A stretch of 64,000 nt of DNA from Thermohalobaculum sp039822785 (GCA_039822785.1 JBCBMO010000004.1:248001-312000); one strand, 5' to 3'. Positions 18,081-25,900 are shown, counted from the first letter of the stretch. The notes: generated by a model not told the origin, from the sequence alone. Made by a program: numbers and translations.

Positions 18081-18457
18081 CCCGCACGTCCCCAATCATC
18101 GAGGGCCCGATGGCCGCCTTCACCGCTGGTTAAGCCGCCGGCGGCCAGGTCGAGGAGGCGGATCGCCTCCATCCCGCCCACGATCTCCGGCAGTGCGTAG
18201 CCGGCGACGCCGGCCCCGACGAGCATCACCGTGAGGGCCGGCGCGGCGAGCCTGACATCCAGTGTGGGCAGCAGCGCGTCCAGATCGATGGCACGCCACC
18301 ACGGCTGGCGGGCCAGACCGATCCTCTCCATCACGGCACGCTGTGTGGCTGCCTCGTCGGCGCGCGTCATGGCGGCCTCGCGCACCAGGGCGTGCAGGTC
18401 CTGTTCGTGCTGTCCAGGACCGGGGCCGGGAGTGGACCCGTCATCACGTGCTTTCAT
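18077..18457 (-). CDS. putative membrane-bound anti-sigma factor
   Basis: A 126-residue protein with a hydrophilic N-terminal half (about 65 residues, predicted cytoplasmic, including LHALVREAAMTRADEAATQRA helices), one membrane segment at about residues 70-95, and a short outer tail. I do not recognise a named domain. The start overlaps the end of the ECF sigma gene by 14 bases and the stop overlaps the next start by 4, so the three genes are tightly coupled. That position and topology are those of anti-sigma factors in ECF systems; the function is an inference. It has no zinc-binding HxxxCxxC motif. Confidence 0.65.
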   Translation of the reverse strand: MKARDDGSTPGPGPGQHEQDLHALVREAAMTRADEAATQRAVMERIGLARQPWWRAIDLDALLPTLDVRLAAPALTVMLVGAGVAGYALPEIVGGMEAIRLLDLAAGGLTSGEGGHRALDDWGRAG

Positions 18458-19031
18458 CGCCTCTCTCCCATTCGCTCGCGGCCAGGGTGCCCCTGAGGGA
18501 CCGTCTGGCCCGCACCAAGAGTTGTTCCACCGATCCCGCGCTTGTTTCCATGGTCGCCGCGATCTCCACGGTGGAGAACTCGGCCACGACCGCAAGCAAG
18601 AGCGCCATGCGCTGGCGCCCCGGCAAGGCGGTGATCGCCTGACGTGTTGCCGCCAGCCGGGCCCGGTCCGCAACCTGCACTTCGGCCGAGGGGGCTGGAT
18701 CCGCCAAATCCTCCACGACCTCCTCCAGCCCCACGATCTGACGGAAGGTGCGCCGCCGCTGGCGGTCGATGCAGAGGTTGACCGCGATACGGTAGAGCCA
18801 GGTCGAGACCGCCGCCTGGGCGGGGTCGTAGCGATGCGCCTTGCGCCAGACCCGGATGAAGACGTCCTGGACGACTTCCTCCGCCTCCTCCTCGTTGCCG
18901 AGAAAGCGCGCCGCCACCCCGCGCAGCCCCCGGCTGTGCCGATCCATGAGGCGCATGAGAGCACCGCGATCGCCCTCGGCAATCGCGGTCATGGTACAGG
19001 CCCCCTCCCGGCGCGCCTCGATGGTCGTCAC
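18444..19031 (-). CDS. ECF-family RNA polymerase sigma factor
   Basis: A 195-residue extracytoplasmic-function sigma factor with only regions 2 and 4. Region 2 runs about residues 25-95, with the core-binding helix RFLGNEEEAEEVVQDVF and the WLYRIAVNLCIDRQRRR segment. Region 4 covers about 130-185, with LPGRQRMALLLAV and the helix-turn-helix VEIAATMETSAGSVEQLL. The GTG at 19031 has a GAGGTGAG site five bases upstream; an ATG at 18992 is also possible and would give 182 residues. It is co-directional with a secreted protein and an EF-hand gene upstream, and with its putative anti-sigma and sensor downstream. Confidence 0.92.
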   Translation of the reverse strand: MTTIEARREGACTMTAIAEGDRGALMRLMDRHSRGLRGVAARFLGNEEEAEEVVQDVFIRVWRKAHRYDPAQAAVSTWLYRIAVNLCIDRQRRRTFRQIVGLEEVVEDLADPAPSAEVQVADRARLAATRQAITALPGRQRMALLLAVVAEFSTVEIAATMETSAGSVEQLLVRARRSLRGTLAASEWERGDEST

Positions 19032-19150
19032 ATCTCACCTCGGTCGCCGTCATGCCCGGTCGCCCGGTGCGCGGATCCCGCACCGCCGGAGGCAGGGGGT
19101 AGGCCGGCCCATCAGCAGGCCCGTTAGCTTGCCCTTCAGCTTGCCCGTCA

Positions 19151-19579
19151 TCAGCCCGGGCCCGGGCGCCGGCCGCGGAAGCCGGGATCGACCCGGTTAT
19201 AGCGCCGTGTCGGCTGCGTGGTCACAAAGGTCTTGTCGGACGGACCGGTGACCGTGTTGACCGACCGCCCGCGCAGGGGGCCGAAACGCGACTGCCGCGT
19301 GCCGCTCACCGTCTCGCCCGCGCTGTTGGTCCCCGTGTAGTCGCGGCTGCATTGGATGCCCGCATTGGCGTGGCAATCCACGGTCGCCGAACTCGTCCCG
19401 CCGTTCGTGCCGCTGCGCTCCACGCTGTAGCTGCCGCTGCCCGTGTCGACGCTGCGCGTCGTGCTGCCGTTGGGGCCACTACGGCTCCATTCCTCGGCGG
19501 TGGCCTGGGGTGCCGCCAGCAGCGCGGTGCTTGCGAGCACCAAGGCGAGCAGGGTCTTCGTGGTCTCTCTCAGTGCCAT
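19151..19579 (-). CDS. secreted Gly/Ser/Thr-rich repeat protein of unknown function
   Basis: A 142-residue protein with a clear Sec signal (LLALVLASTALLAAPQATA). The mature part is low-complexity and polar, with related phrases such as SRSGPNGSTTRSV, ERSGTNGGTSSATV and TGTNSAGETVSGTR spaced about 20-30 residues apart, two cysteines (C69-C77 region) and a basic C-terminal tail ending RRPGPG. I do not recognise a family. It starts 10 bp after the EF-hand gene stop, so the two are almost certainly co-transcribed and lie upstream of the ECF sigma gene. The repeats suggest an extended or beta-rich envelope protein; this is inference. Confidence 0.75.
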   Translation of the reverse strand: MALRETTKTLLALVLASTALLAAPQATAEEWSRSGPNGSTTRSVDTGSGSYSVERSGTNGGTSSATVDCHANAGIQCSRDYTGTNSAGETVSGTRQSRFGPLRGRSVNTVTGPSDKTFVTTQPTRRYNRVDPGFRGRRPGPG

Positions 19580-19589
19580 GTCAGTCTCC

Positions 19590-20030
19590 TCAGCGCCGGG
19601 GCGCGATTTGGCTGAGCTCTTCGGCGCTCACCATGCCGTCACCGTCACGATCGGCCAGGTCGAACAGCCGACCGCCGCTGTCGAACTCCTCGGTGCTGAT
19701 CAGCTGATTGCCATCGGTATCCATCCGCCGGGCACGCAGCGCGATCATCGCGTCCAGCATCAGGGCGAGGTCGGCGATGGTCTCGCGCAGGGCGTGCACC
19801 TCGTCGATATCCAGGGTCTGGTCGCCGTTGCGGTCGATCCGCGCGAACAGCGCCTTGCGCGCAGTCTCGGCCTCGGCCTGGCTGATCGCGTTATCGCCGT
19901 CGGTGTCCAGCCGGGCGAGCAGCGCAGCACCCATGGGCTGTGCGACGGCCTGGGTCGGCGGCGCGCTTCCAAGGCAAAGCGCCGCAAGGAGCGCCAGCTT
20001 GAAGGCGGGGTTGAAGGGCATCCGTGTCAT
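19590..20030 (-). CDS. secreted calmodulin-like protein with four EF-hands
   Basis: A 146-residue protein with a signal peptide (FKLALLAALCLGSAPPTQA) and four canonical 12-residue calcium-binding loops: residues 42-53 (DTDGDNAISQAE), 66-77 (DRNGDQTLDIDE), 104-115 (DTDGNQLISTEE) and 127-138 (DRDGDGMVSAEE). Each has Asp/Asn ligands at positions 1, 3 and 5 and Glu at 12. It should bind calcium in the periplasm or outside the cell. The ATG at 20030 (MTRMPFN) has a GAGGAT site; a longer frame upstream is not signal-like. It is divergent from another EF-hand gene and first in a run that continues into the ECF sigma module. Confidence 0.9.
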   Translation of the reverse strand: MTRMPFNPAFKLALLAALCLGSAPPTQAVAQPMGAALLARLDTDGDNAISQAEAETARKALFARIDRNGDQTLDIDEVHALRETIADLALMLDAMIALRARRMDTDGNQLISTEEFDSGGRLFDLADRDGDGMVSAEELSQIAPRR

Positions 20031-20074
20031 CTGATCCTCATCATCGGGATGAGCCCTCGGTGGCTCGCTCCTCG

Positions 20075-20102
20075 GTACGCAGGCAGTGGGGCCGGCCCTA
20101 CG
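20075..20102 (-). promoter_or_regulatory. promoter-like motif, minus-strand copy
   Basis: Read on the minus strand, GCGTAGGG is followed after 11 bases by GCCTGCGTA. The same two boxes occur on the plus strand at 20133-20159. This copy ends 44 bp before the start of the minus-strand EF-hand gene. The layout suits either the -35/-10 boxes of an alternative (for instance ECF) promoter or a pair of GCGTA half-sites for a regulator. Confidence 0.5.
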
Positions 20103-20132
20103 CGCAGATGGCCGAAAAAATCGATGCGCCGT

Positions 20133-20159
20133 GGCGTAGGGGTGCTGAGACGCCTGCGT
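20133..20159 (+). promoter_or_regulatory. promoter-like motif, plus-strand copy
   Basis: GCGTAGGG at 20133-20140 and GCCTGCGTA at 20151-20159, separated by 10 bases, mirror the minus-strand copy at 20075-20102. It ends 56 bp before the ATG of the plus-strand EF-hand gene. Retention of the same boxes facing both divergent EF-hand genes suggests joint control, plausibly by the ECF sigma factor encoded at 18444-19031. Confidence 0.5.
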
Positions 20160-20215
20160 AAGGAGGGACACGTCCGGCAATCCGCCGGGCCCTAACCCTT
20201 CCATAGGAGATACCC

Positions 20216-20626
20216 ATGCGCCGCCTGCTGTCGCCGAAAGCCGCCTTTGTCCTCATCCTCTGTGCCGTCACGCCGATCCACGCCCTTCAGGCATCCGACA
20301 TGCGCTCTCAGATGCGCCAGATCGACACCAACAAGGACCGCGCCCTGCAGTTCTCGGAGATCGAGGCGATGCGCGCCCGGGTCTTCGACCGGGCCGACGG
20401 CAATGCCGACGGTGTTCTGGACAAGGCCGAAATCGACGCCCTGCGCCAGAAGGCGGGCGCGCGTTCGCCGGCCGGCGGTGCTCGGCTGGACGACCTGGAT
20501 ACGGATGGCGACGGCACCGTCACGCGCACCGAGTTCGCCGTGGTGCCGCCGCACATGCGCGCGGCCGACACCGACGGCAACGAGACCCTCACGCGGAGCG
20601 AGCTGATCGCGGCCTTCCGCAACTAA
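20216..20626 (+). CDS. secreted EF-hand protein
   Basis: A 136-residue protein with a signal peptide (FVLILCAVTPIHALQA) and four EF-hand loops at residues 37-48 (DTNKDRALQFSE), 61-72 (DGNADGVLDKAE), 95-106 (DTDGDGTVTRTE) and 118-129 (DTDGNETLTRSE). The first loop is the least regular. It is a paralogue in plan of the divergent 146-residue EF-hand protein but the two differ strongly in sequence. TAGGAGATA lies just before the ATG. It appears monocistronic; the next feature is a tRNA on the other strand. Role is probably calcium binding in the envelope, linked by context to the ECF/sensor module. Confidence 0.9.
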   Translation: MRRLLSPKAAFVLILCAVTPIHALQASDMRSQMRQIDTNKDRALQFSEIEAMRARVFDRADGNADGVLDKAEIDALRQKAGARSPAGGARLDDLDTDGDGTVTRTEFAVVPPHMRAADTDGNETLTRSELIAAFRN

Positions 20627-20725
20627 GAGCGACAACGCGGCGGGAGGGGCGCCGTTCCGCGGCCCTCTCCCTCTCCCTCTCTCTGGCGCTCTCCCTGGCC
20701 CGCTATCGTGGCGGGGTCGGAGGGG

Positions 20726-20802
20726 TGGTAGGCCCGGAGGGACTTGAACCCCCAACCAAACCGTTATGAGCGGTCTGCTCTAACCAATTGAGCTACAGGC
20801 CC
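20726..20802 (-). tRNA. tRNA with CAU anticodon, probably tRNA-Ile2 (lysidine-modified)
   Basis: A 77-base cloverleaf read on the minus strand: acceptor GGGCCTG pairs with CGGGCCT, D arm GCTC...GAGC, anticodon stem GACCG/CGGTT around loop CTCATAA (anticodon CAU), T arm GGGGG-TTCAAGT-CCCTC, discriminator A and an encoded CCA. The loop neighbourhood CTCATAA with TTGGT resembles E. coli tRNA-Ile2 more than elongator tRNA-Met, so Ile2 (read as AUA after TilS modification) is favoured; elongator Met is the alternative. Confidence 0.9.
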
Positions 20803-20936
20803 ACGCCCTCGCCCCTTACTGCGGCCCGCGCCGGGTGGTCAATCTGGGTGGCCAATCTGGGGCTTGGCCTTGCGCGATCCGCCCGCTCCGCTAGGACGGG
20901 GCGACGAAAGGGGCGACCCCTGCGCGCGAGGACAGC

Positions 20937-22007
20937 ATGACCGATACGCCGGACCCCAAGGCCCGCCCCAACCGCCTGAGCTATGCCGAAGCGGGCGTCG
21001 ATATCGACGCGGGCAATGCGCTGGTCGACCGGATCAAACCCGCGGCGGCGGCCACCGACCGGCCCGGCGTCATGGCGGGCCTCGGCGGTTTCGGCGGGCT
21101 GTTCGACCTGGCGGCCACGGGCTATCGCGACCCGGTGCTGGTGGCCGCGACCGACGGCGTGGGCACCAAGCTGCGCATCGCCATCGACACCGGCGAGGTC
21201 GACGGCATCGGCCAGGACCTGGTCGCCATGTGCGTCAACGATCTGGTCTGCCAGGGCGCCGAGCCGCTGTTCTTCCTCGACTACTTCGCCACCGGCAAGC
21301 TGTCGGTCGACGTCGGCACCCGGGTGGTCGAGGGGATCGCGCGGGCCTGCGCGGCGGCGGGATGCGCGCTGCTGGGCGGGGAGACCGCCGAGATGCCGGG
21401 GATGTATGCGCCGGGCGACTTCGACCTTGCGGGCTTTGCCGTGGGCGCGGTCGAGCGCGACGCGATGCTGCCGCGTGCGACCCGGCCCGGCGATGTGATC
21501 CTGGGGCTTGCGAGCGACGGGGTGCATTCCAACGGCTACTCGCTGGTGCGCCGGACGGTCGATCTGGCGGGCCTCGGCTGGGAGGCGCCGCCGCCCTTCG
21601 ACGACCCGGCCGCGACGCTGGGCCAGGCGCTGCTGCGGCCCACCCGGCTTTATGTGAAGGCCGCCCTGGCGGCGGCGGCCCGCCCGGGGCTGCGCGCGCT
21701 TTGCCATGTCACGGGCGGGGGCATCAGCGAGAACCTGCCGCGGGTGCTGAGCGACGGGACCGGTGCCGAGATCGACCTCGATGCCCTCACGCTGCCGCCG
21801 GTCTTTGACTGGCTGATCCGCGCGGCCGGGCTCGAGGAGGCGGAGGCGCTGCGGACCTATAACTGCGGCGTGGGCATGATCGTGGTGGTCGATCCGGCCG
21901 AGGTCGAGGTGACCGCTGCGGTGCTCGCCGACCATGGCCAGACCGTGATGTCGCTCGGCCAGGTCGTAGAGGGCGACGGCGTGACCTATCGGGGCGCGCT
22001 GGCGTGA
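20937..22007 (+). CDS. purM: phosphoribosylformylglycinamidine cyclo-ligase
   Basis: AIR synthetase, the fifth step of purine synthesis: ATP-dependent ring closure of FGAM. The 356-residue product has the PurM-type features: SYAEAGVDIDAGN at the N-terminus, GGFGGLFDL, the DGVGTKLRIA ATP-binding segment, FFLDYFATG, GGETAEMPGMY and the C-terminal CHVTGGGISENLPRVL. The ATG at 20937 follows a GAGGACAG site. Its stop overlaps the purN GTG (GTGA), giving the common coupled purM-purN pair. Confidence 0.97.
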   Translation: MTDTPDPKARPNRLSYAEAGVDIDAGNALVDRIKPAAAATDRPGVMAGLGGFGGLFDLAATGYRDPVLVAATDGVGTKLRIAIDTGEVDGIGQDLVAMCVNDLVCQGAEPLFFLDYFATGKLSVDVGTRVVEGIARACAAAGCALLGGETAEMPGMYAPGDFDLAGFAVGAVERDAMLPRATRPGDVILGLASDGVHSNGYSLVRRTVDLAGLGWEAPPPFDDPAATLGQALLRPTRLYVKAALAAAARPGLRALCHVTGGGISENLPRVLSDGTGAEIDLDALTLPPVFDWLIRAAGLEEAEALRTYNCGVGMIVVVDPAEVEVTAAVLADHGQTVMSLGQVVEGDGVTYRGALA

Positions 22008-22639
22008 GCGACCGGCGCCTTGCGATCCTGATCTCGGGCCGCGGCTCGAACATGCTGGCGCTGCTGGATGCGATCGACGCGGGGCAGCTGCCCGCGACCC
22101 CGGTGCTGGTGGTCTCCAACGATCCCACGGCGCCCGGCCTAGCGGCCGCCGCCGCGCGGGGCGTACCCACGGCGGCCATCGACCATCGGGCGTTTCGCGG
22201 CGACCGCGCGGCCTTCGACGCCGCCGTGGACGGCGCGTTGCAGAAGGCCGGGGCCGAGATCGTTGCCTGCGCGGGCTTCATGCGGATCATGACCGAACGG
22301 CTGATCGAACCCTGGGCCGGGCGCATGGTGAACATCCATCCTTCGCTGCTGCCCGCCTTTCGCGGGCTCGACACCCATGCCCGGGCGCTGGCGGCGGGCT
22401 GCGCCTTCCACGGCTGTACGGTGCACGAGGTGACGCTGGACCTGGATGCCGGGCGTATCCTGGGCCAGGCCGCGATCCGTGTGCGCCCCGAGGATACGCC
22501 CGACAGCCTGGCCGCGCGCCTCCTGCCGCTCGAGCACCGGCTATACCCGGCGGTACTGGCGCGCTTCATTGCCGATCCGGCCGGCGCCCGGCGCCATCCT
22601 CTGGCGATGGAGGCGCTCGACCATGACCTTGATGGATGA
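22004..22639 (+). CDS. purN: phosphoribosylglycinamide formyltransferase
   Basis: Folate-dependent GAR transformylase, the third step of purine synthesis. The 211-residue product shows ISGRGSNM at the N-terminus (phosphate loop), VVSNDPTAPGL, CAGFMRIM, the catalytic NIHPSLLPAF with the conserved Asn and His, and HEVTLDLDAGRILGQA containing the catalytic Asp. The start is GTG at 22004, overlapping the purM stop by four bases. The 3' end overlaps the start of the next open frame by 17 bases. Confidence 0.96.
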   Translation: MSDRRLAILISGRGSNMLALLDAIDAGQLPATPVLVVSNDPTAPGLAAAAARGVPTAAIDHRAFRGDRAAFDAAVDGALQKAGAEIVACAGFMRIMTERLIEPWAGRMVNIHPSLLPAFRGLDTHARALAAGCAFHGCTVHEVTLDLDAGRILGQAAIRVRPEDTPDSLAARLLPLEHRLYPAVLARFIADPAGARRHPLAMEALDHDLDG

Positions 22640-23153
22640 TGAGGCGGTCGCCAAAGCGGGGCGCAGGCGGACGATCATCTTCCTCGTCGCCTATCCAACG
22701 CTGTTCATGGGTGGGCTCGCCGTGGGGGTAATGACGGTCTTCGCCGTCAGCCTCGGCCTGCGCGACGGGTTCTGCTATCCGGGCTATGCGGGCGACTTCG
22801 CGCTCGCCTGGGGCAGCGTCCTGCTGCTCGGCCTGCCGCTGCCGCTGGCCGCCGCGGCGCTCGCCCATCGCCAGTTGCGCGACCATCCCATGCGCCGGCT
22901 GCTGGGTGGCGGGCCGATCGCGCTGATCCTGCTCGCCTGGTGCCTGCCGCTCCTGTCGGAGATGGCGGCCTTCGCCGCCACGCGCGCGCATTGTGCCCTT
23001 GGCCCGCCGGAGGTGCAGGACAACACCGCCCCGATCCCCGAGGTCGCGCAGTACCTCTTCGCCGCCGCGCCCTATCCGCTGCTGCTCGCTGCGCTGCTGG
23101 CGGTGGCTGCGATGATGATCGGCCTGCGCGAAGGCCAGCGCGCCCGCCACTGA
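22623..23153 (+). CDS. small four-helix membrane protein of unknown function
   Basis: A 176-residue protein with about four transmembrane segments: residues roughly 18-45, 55-80, 92-115 and 142-168. A Cys-containing loop (HCALGPPEVQDNTAPIPE) precedes the last segment and is probably periplasmic. No family is recognised. Two ATGs are possible, 22623 and 22632; both lie inside the end of purN, so translation is likely coupled to the purine pair. Nothing in the sequence links it to purine metabolism. Confidence 0.65.
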   Translation: MTLMDDEAVAKAGRRRTIIFLVAYPTLFMGGLAVGVMTVFAVSLGLRDGFCYPGYAGDFALAWGSVLLLGLPLPLAAAALAHRQLRDHPMRRLLGGGPIALILLAWCLPLLSEMAAFAATRAHCALGPPEVQDNTAPIPEVAQYLFAAAPYPLLLAALLAVAAMMIGLREGQRARH

Positions 23154-23181
23154 GGGGCGCGCCGGGGGGCTATGACGTGGA

Positions 23182-23604
23182 TCAGCCGACGATCTCGGTG
23201 CCCGCGAAGAAATAGGCGATCTCGATCGCGGCGTTCTCCTCGCTGTCCGAGCCATGGACCGAGTTCTCGCCGATGGACAGGGCGAACTCCTTGCGGATGG
23301 TGCCCTCGGCCGCCTCGGCGGGGTTGGTCGCACCCATGACCTCCCGGTTCTTCGCCACGGCGTCCTCGCCCTCCAGCACCTGGACCACGACGGGGGCCGA
23401 CGACATGAAGGTGCAGAGCTCGTCATAGAAGGGCCGCTCGGCGTGCACCGCGTAGAACGTGCCGGCCTCAGCCTTGGTCATCAGGATGCGCTTCTGGGCA
23501 ACGATGCGCAGGCCCGCAGCCTCGAGCTTAGCATTGATGGCACCGGTCAGGTTGCGGTTCGTGGCATCCGGCTTGATGATCGAGAAGGTACGGGTGACGG
23601 CCAT
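23182..23604 (-). CDS. ndk: nucleoside diphosphate kinase
   Basis: Transfers the gamma phosphate between nucleoside triphosphates and diphosphates through a phosphohistidine. The 140-residue product matches the full family length: TFSIIKPDATNRNL at the start, the VMGATNPAEAAEGTIR nucleotide-binding region, and the active-site NSVHGSDS with the catalytic His. The ATG at 23604 has an upstream GAGGAGAT site. It is monocistronic and divergent from the DinB gene. Confidence 0.97.
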   Translation of the reverse strand: MAVTRTFSIIKPDATNRNLTGAINAKLEAAGLRIVAQKRILMTKAEAGTFYAVHAERPFYDELCTFMSSAPVVVQVLEGEDAVAKNREVMGATNPAEAAEGTIRKEFALSIGENSVHGSDSEENAAIEIAYFFAGTEIVG

Positions 23605-23702
23605 GGCGGCATCTCCTCAAGGGGCGGTCAGGACGGGATCGTCCGGGGAAGGATGCGGCCGCGGCCGCGTTGCGGGCGCGCCTTAGCACGGGGGATGGGG
23701 CC

Positions 23703-24185
23703 ATGAAAGCGCATTTCCGGATGCTGGCCGGCTATAACGCCTGGGCCAACGACAGGCTCTACGCCACCTGCGCCGCCCTGCCGGCGGAGGATCTCGCGCG
23801 GGATCTGGGTGCCTTCTTCGGCTCGATCCTGGCCACGCTCAATCACGTGATGGTGGCCGATTTGATCTGGCTCGCGCGCCTGCGTGGCGGGGCGCAGCCG
23901 CCCCTCGCGCTCGACCACATCCTGCATGACGATTTCGCCGAACTCGCCGCGGCGCGGCGCGTGATGGACCGGGATGTCGCGGCGGTGGTGGAGGAGATCG
24001 ATCCGGCGGCGATCCTGCGCTACCTGCGCCGCGGTGCGCCCCAGAAGGCCGTTGCGGCAGATCTGATGGCGCATCTCTTCAACCATCAGACCCATCACCG
24101 CGGTCAGGTGCATGCCATGCTGACCCGCCTTGGCACCGAGGCGCCCGCGCTCGACCTCATCTACTATCAGCGCGAGGCCGCCTGA
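23703..24185 (+). CDS. DinB-family metal-binding four-helix protein
   Basis: A 160-residue DinB/YfiT-like protein. Members form a four-helix bundle with three metal-binding histidines and include thiol transferases and many of unknown role. The expected ligands are seen: LNHVMVAD (about residue 46) and FNHQTHHRGQ (about residues 127-136), with the W-A-N-DRL start helix common to the family. The ATG at 23703 follows a G-rich site. Its stop overlaps the next start (TGATG), so it is coupled to the MaoC-like gene. Substrate unknown. Confidence 0.85.
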   Translation: MKAHFRMLAGYNAWANDRLYATCAALPAEDLARDLGAFFGSILATLNHVMVADLIWLARLRGGAQPPLALDHILHDDFAELAAARRVMDRDVAAVVEEIDPAAILRYLRRGAPQKAVAADLMAHLFNHQTHHRGQVHAMLTRLGTEAPALDLIYYQREAA

Positions 24186-24628
24186 TGTTCTTCGAGGCCT
24201 TCGAGGTCGGCCAAGTCTTCGAGAGTGAGCGTCGCAGCCTGGAGGAGCCCGCGATCCTGGATTTCGCCCACCGCTACGACTGGCAGGCCTTCCACACCGA
24301 CGCCGACGCTGCCGCGGCCTCGCCCTACGGCGGGCTCATCGCCTCGGGGTATCAGACGCTGCTGCTGGCCTTCGGGCTGACGCTCGAGATGGGCCTCTGG
24401 ATGGACAGCGGCATGGGCAGCCCGGGCATGGACCGGCTGCGCTGGATCCAGCCCGTGCGCCCCGGCGACAGCCTGGCGGTCCGGGTCGAGGTGCTGGCGC
24501 TGCGCCCCTCCCGCTCCAAGCCCGACCGGGGGGTGGTCACCTTTGGCCATACCGTCAGCCGCGCCGACGGGGCCGCGGTGATGACCTATGAGACCATGGT
24601 GATCATCGCGCGCAGCCCTGCTGGATAA
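24185..24628 (+). CDS. MaoC-like hotdog-fold hydratase
   Basis: A 147-residue single-domain MaoC-type (R)-enoyl-CoA hydratase homologue. The hydratase motif appears as FAHRYDWQAFHTDADAAAASPYGG, where the Asp-x5-His of the active site is D..FHTD, then GLIASGYQTL and WIQPVRPGDSL in the second half. It is predicted cytoplasmic. Coupling to a DinB-family gene is unusual but gives no clear pathway. With phaC elsewhere in the window a role in providing (R)-hydroxyacyl-CoA is conceivable but not indicated by context. Confidence 0.87.
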   Translation: MFFEAFEVGQVFESERRSLEEPAILDFAHRYDWQAFHTDADAAAASPYGGLIASGYQTLLLAFGLTLEMGLWMDSGMGSPGMDRLRWIQPVRPGDSLAVRVEVLALRPSRSKPDRGVVTFGHTVSRADGAAVMTYETMVIIARSPAG

Positions 24629-24717
24629 CCGGTGGGGGGTCTGAGGGAGCGAAGCCGGCTCTGCGCCCTATCTCCGCCTTGGAGGGAGGGCGATGCGATG
24701 CGGTTAATGCGGACGCC

Positions 24718-25131
24718 ATGCTGAGGTTGGCCGTCGTGCTGCTGCGCGCAGCGCTGCTGGGCGCGGTGCTTTGCGGCGCCGTCGGGGCCGCGGCGGCGCT
24801 TGCGGTCCATGCGGAGGACGGCCTCGGCCTCGGCGGTCTCGGCATCAGGATGCTGGCCGCGGCCGGGACACTGACGGTGGCCTCGCTGCCGGTCTGGGCC
24901 TTCGGTCTATGCCTCGTGGGGCTGCCGGTCTGGCTTGTCATGCGGTGGCTCGGCCTCGACGGCGCCTTGCCCGTCGCGGTGACCGGAGCACTCCTGGCGG
25001 CCGCCGGACCCGTGGCGGTCGTCCTGTTGGGATCGGGGCCTGAAGTGCTGCGCGCAGCGGTCTGGCTCGCCCCGATCGGCGCCACCGTGGGCCTTACGTT
25101 GCGCCGCCGCGTGATGGCGATGACCCCTTAG
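24718..25131 (+). CDS. small hydrophobic membrane protein of unknown function
   Basis: A 137-residue protein with three to four hydrophobic segments (about residues 5-30, 42-75, 82-102 and 108-122) and a basic C-terminal end (RRRVMAM). No family is recognised. The ATG at 24718 (MLRLAVVLL) starts directly into the first membrane segment. Codon use is the same as the neighbours. It stands alone between the MaoC gene and speD. Confidence 0.6.
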   Translation: MLRLAVVLLRAALLGAVLCGAVGAAAALAVHAEDGLGLGGLGIRMLAAAGTLTVASLPVWAFGLCLVGLPVWLVMRWLGLDGALPVAVTGALLAAAGPVAVVLLGSGPEVLRAAVWLAPIGATVGLTLRRRVMAMTP

Positions 25132-25360
25132 GCCAGTGCTGAGGCAGCTTTCTTGCGATCGGAGTCCTCGGTCCGAACGGGCCGAGATGATGCGGCCGCG
25201 ATGCGCGCAACGCCCTGGCTTTCTTCTGTGCCTGCGCGGTTTCCGCTTGTCCGGCGGGGGGCGGGTCGCTAACTCACGAGTACAGGGTCACCGATCCCAA
25301 CTCCGTGCGCGGGGGGGTGCTAAGGGGCGCTGGGTTTAGTCACTGGTAGGGGAGGGCGCC

Positions 25361-25867
25361 ATGAGCAAGGCGAGCCTCTTCCAACTGGGGATGGACCTGG
25401 AGGCAGGCACCACCCATGCGGAAGAAACGGGGAAACCCCGTCTGAAAGTCGTTGGCGACCACGCGTTGTTCGATGCGGCGCGCGAGGATCATTTCATCCG
25501 CCGCGACGGCCGGGTCTTTGCGGGGACGCATCTGATCATCGAGGTTGTCGACGGCACGGGCCTGGACGATGAGGCCCGCATCCAGGGCGCGCTCTCGGCC
25601 TGTGTCGAGGCCTGTGGCGCCACGCTGCTGCACCTGCATACCCATAAGTTCACGCCGCAGGGCGTGTCCGGTGTCGCGGTGCTCGCGGAGAGCCATATCT
25701 CGGTGCACACCTGGCCCGAGATCGGCTACGGCGCCTTCGATGTCTTCATGTGCGGCGAGGCGGAGCCCTGGCGCGCGGTGGAGGTGCTTAGGGCGGCCTT
25801 CGATGCGGGCGACGTGCAGGTGCGCGAGCTTTTGCGCGGCGACGGCATCGTGAGCGTCAAGGCCTGA
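25361..25867 (+). CDS. speD: S-adenosylmethionine decarboxylase proenzyme
   Basis: Makes decarboxylated SAM, the aminopropyl donor for spermidine. The 168-residue product is the short prokaryotic class: it cleaves itself within LAESHISVHTWPE, so that Ser111 becomes the pyruvoyl cofactor, with His116 and the Cys of DVFMCG as catalytic helpers. THKFTPQGVSG precedes the cleavage site as in the family. About 20 extra N-terminal residues precede the usual start. It is separated by 137 bp from speE, with a strong hairpin in between. The upstream 229-bp gap (25132-25360) holds no gene I can support. Confidence 0.95.
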   Translation: MSKASLFQLGMDLEAGTTHAEETGKPRLKVVGDHALFDAAREDHFIRRDGRVFAGTHLIIEVVDGTGLDDEARIQGALSACVEACGATLLHLHTHKFTPQGVSGVAVLAESHISVHTWPEIGYGAFDVFMCGEAEPWRAVEVLRAAFDAGDVQVRELLRGDGIVSVKA

Positions 25868-25900
25868 GATCGCTTGGGGCAGGGCGGCGGGCGCGGTGAC

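Noticed and set aside
25132..25360. Possible leader peptide or riboswitch upstream of speD
   Set aside because: A short open frame exists (from 25136) but has no ribosome site or family features, and I could not match any known SAM or polyamine riboswitch pattern.
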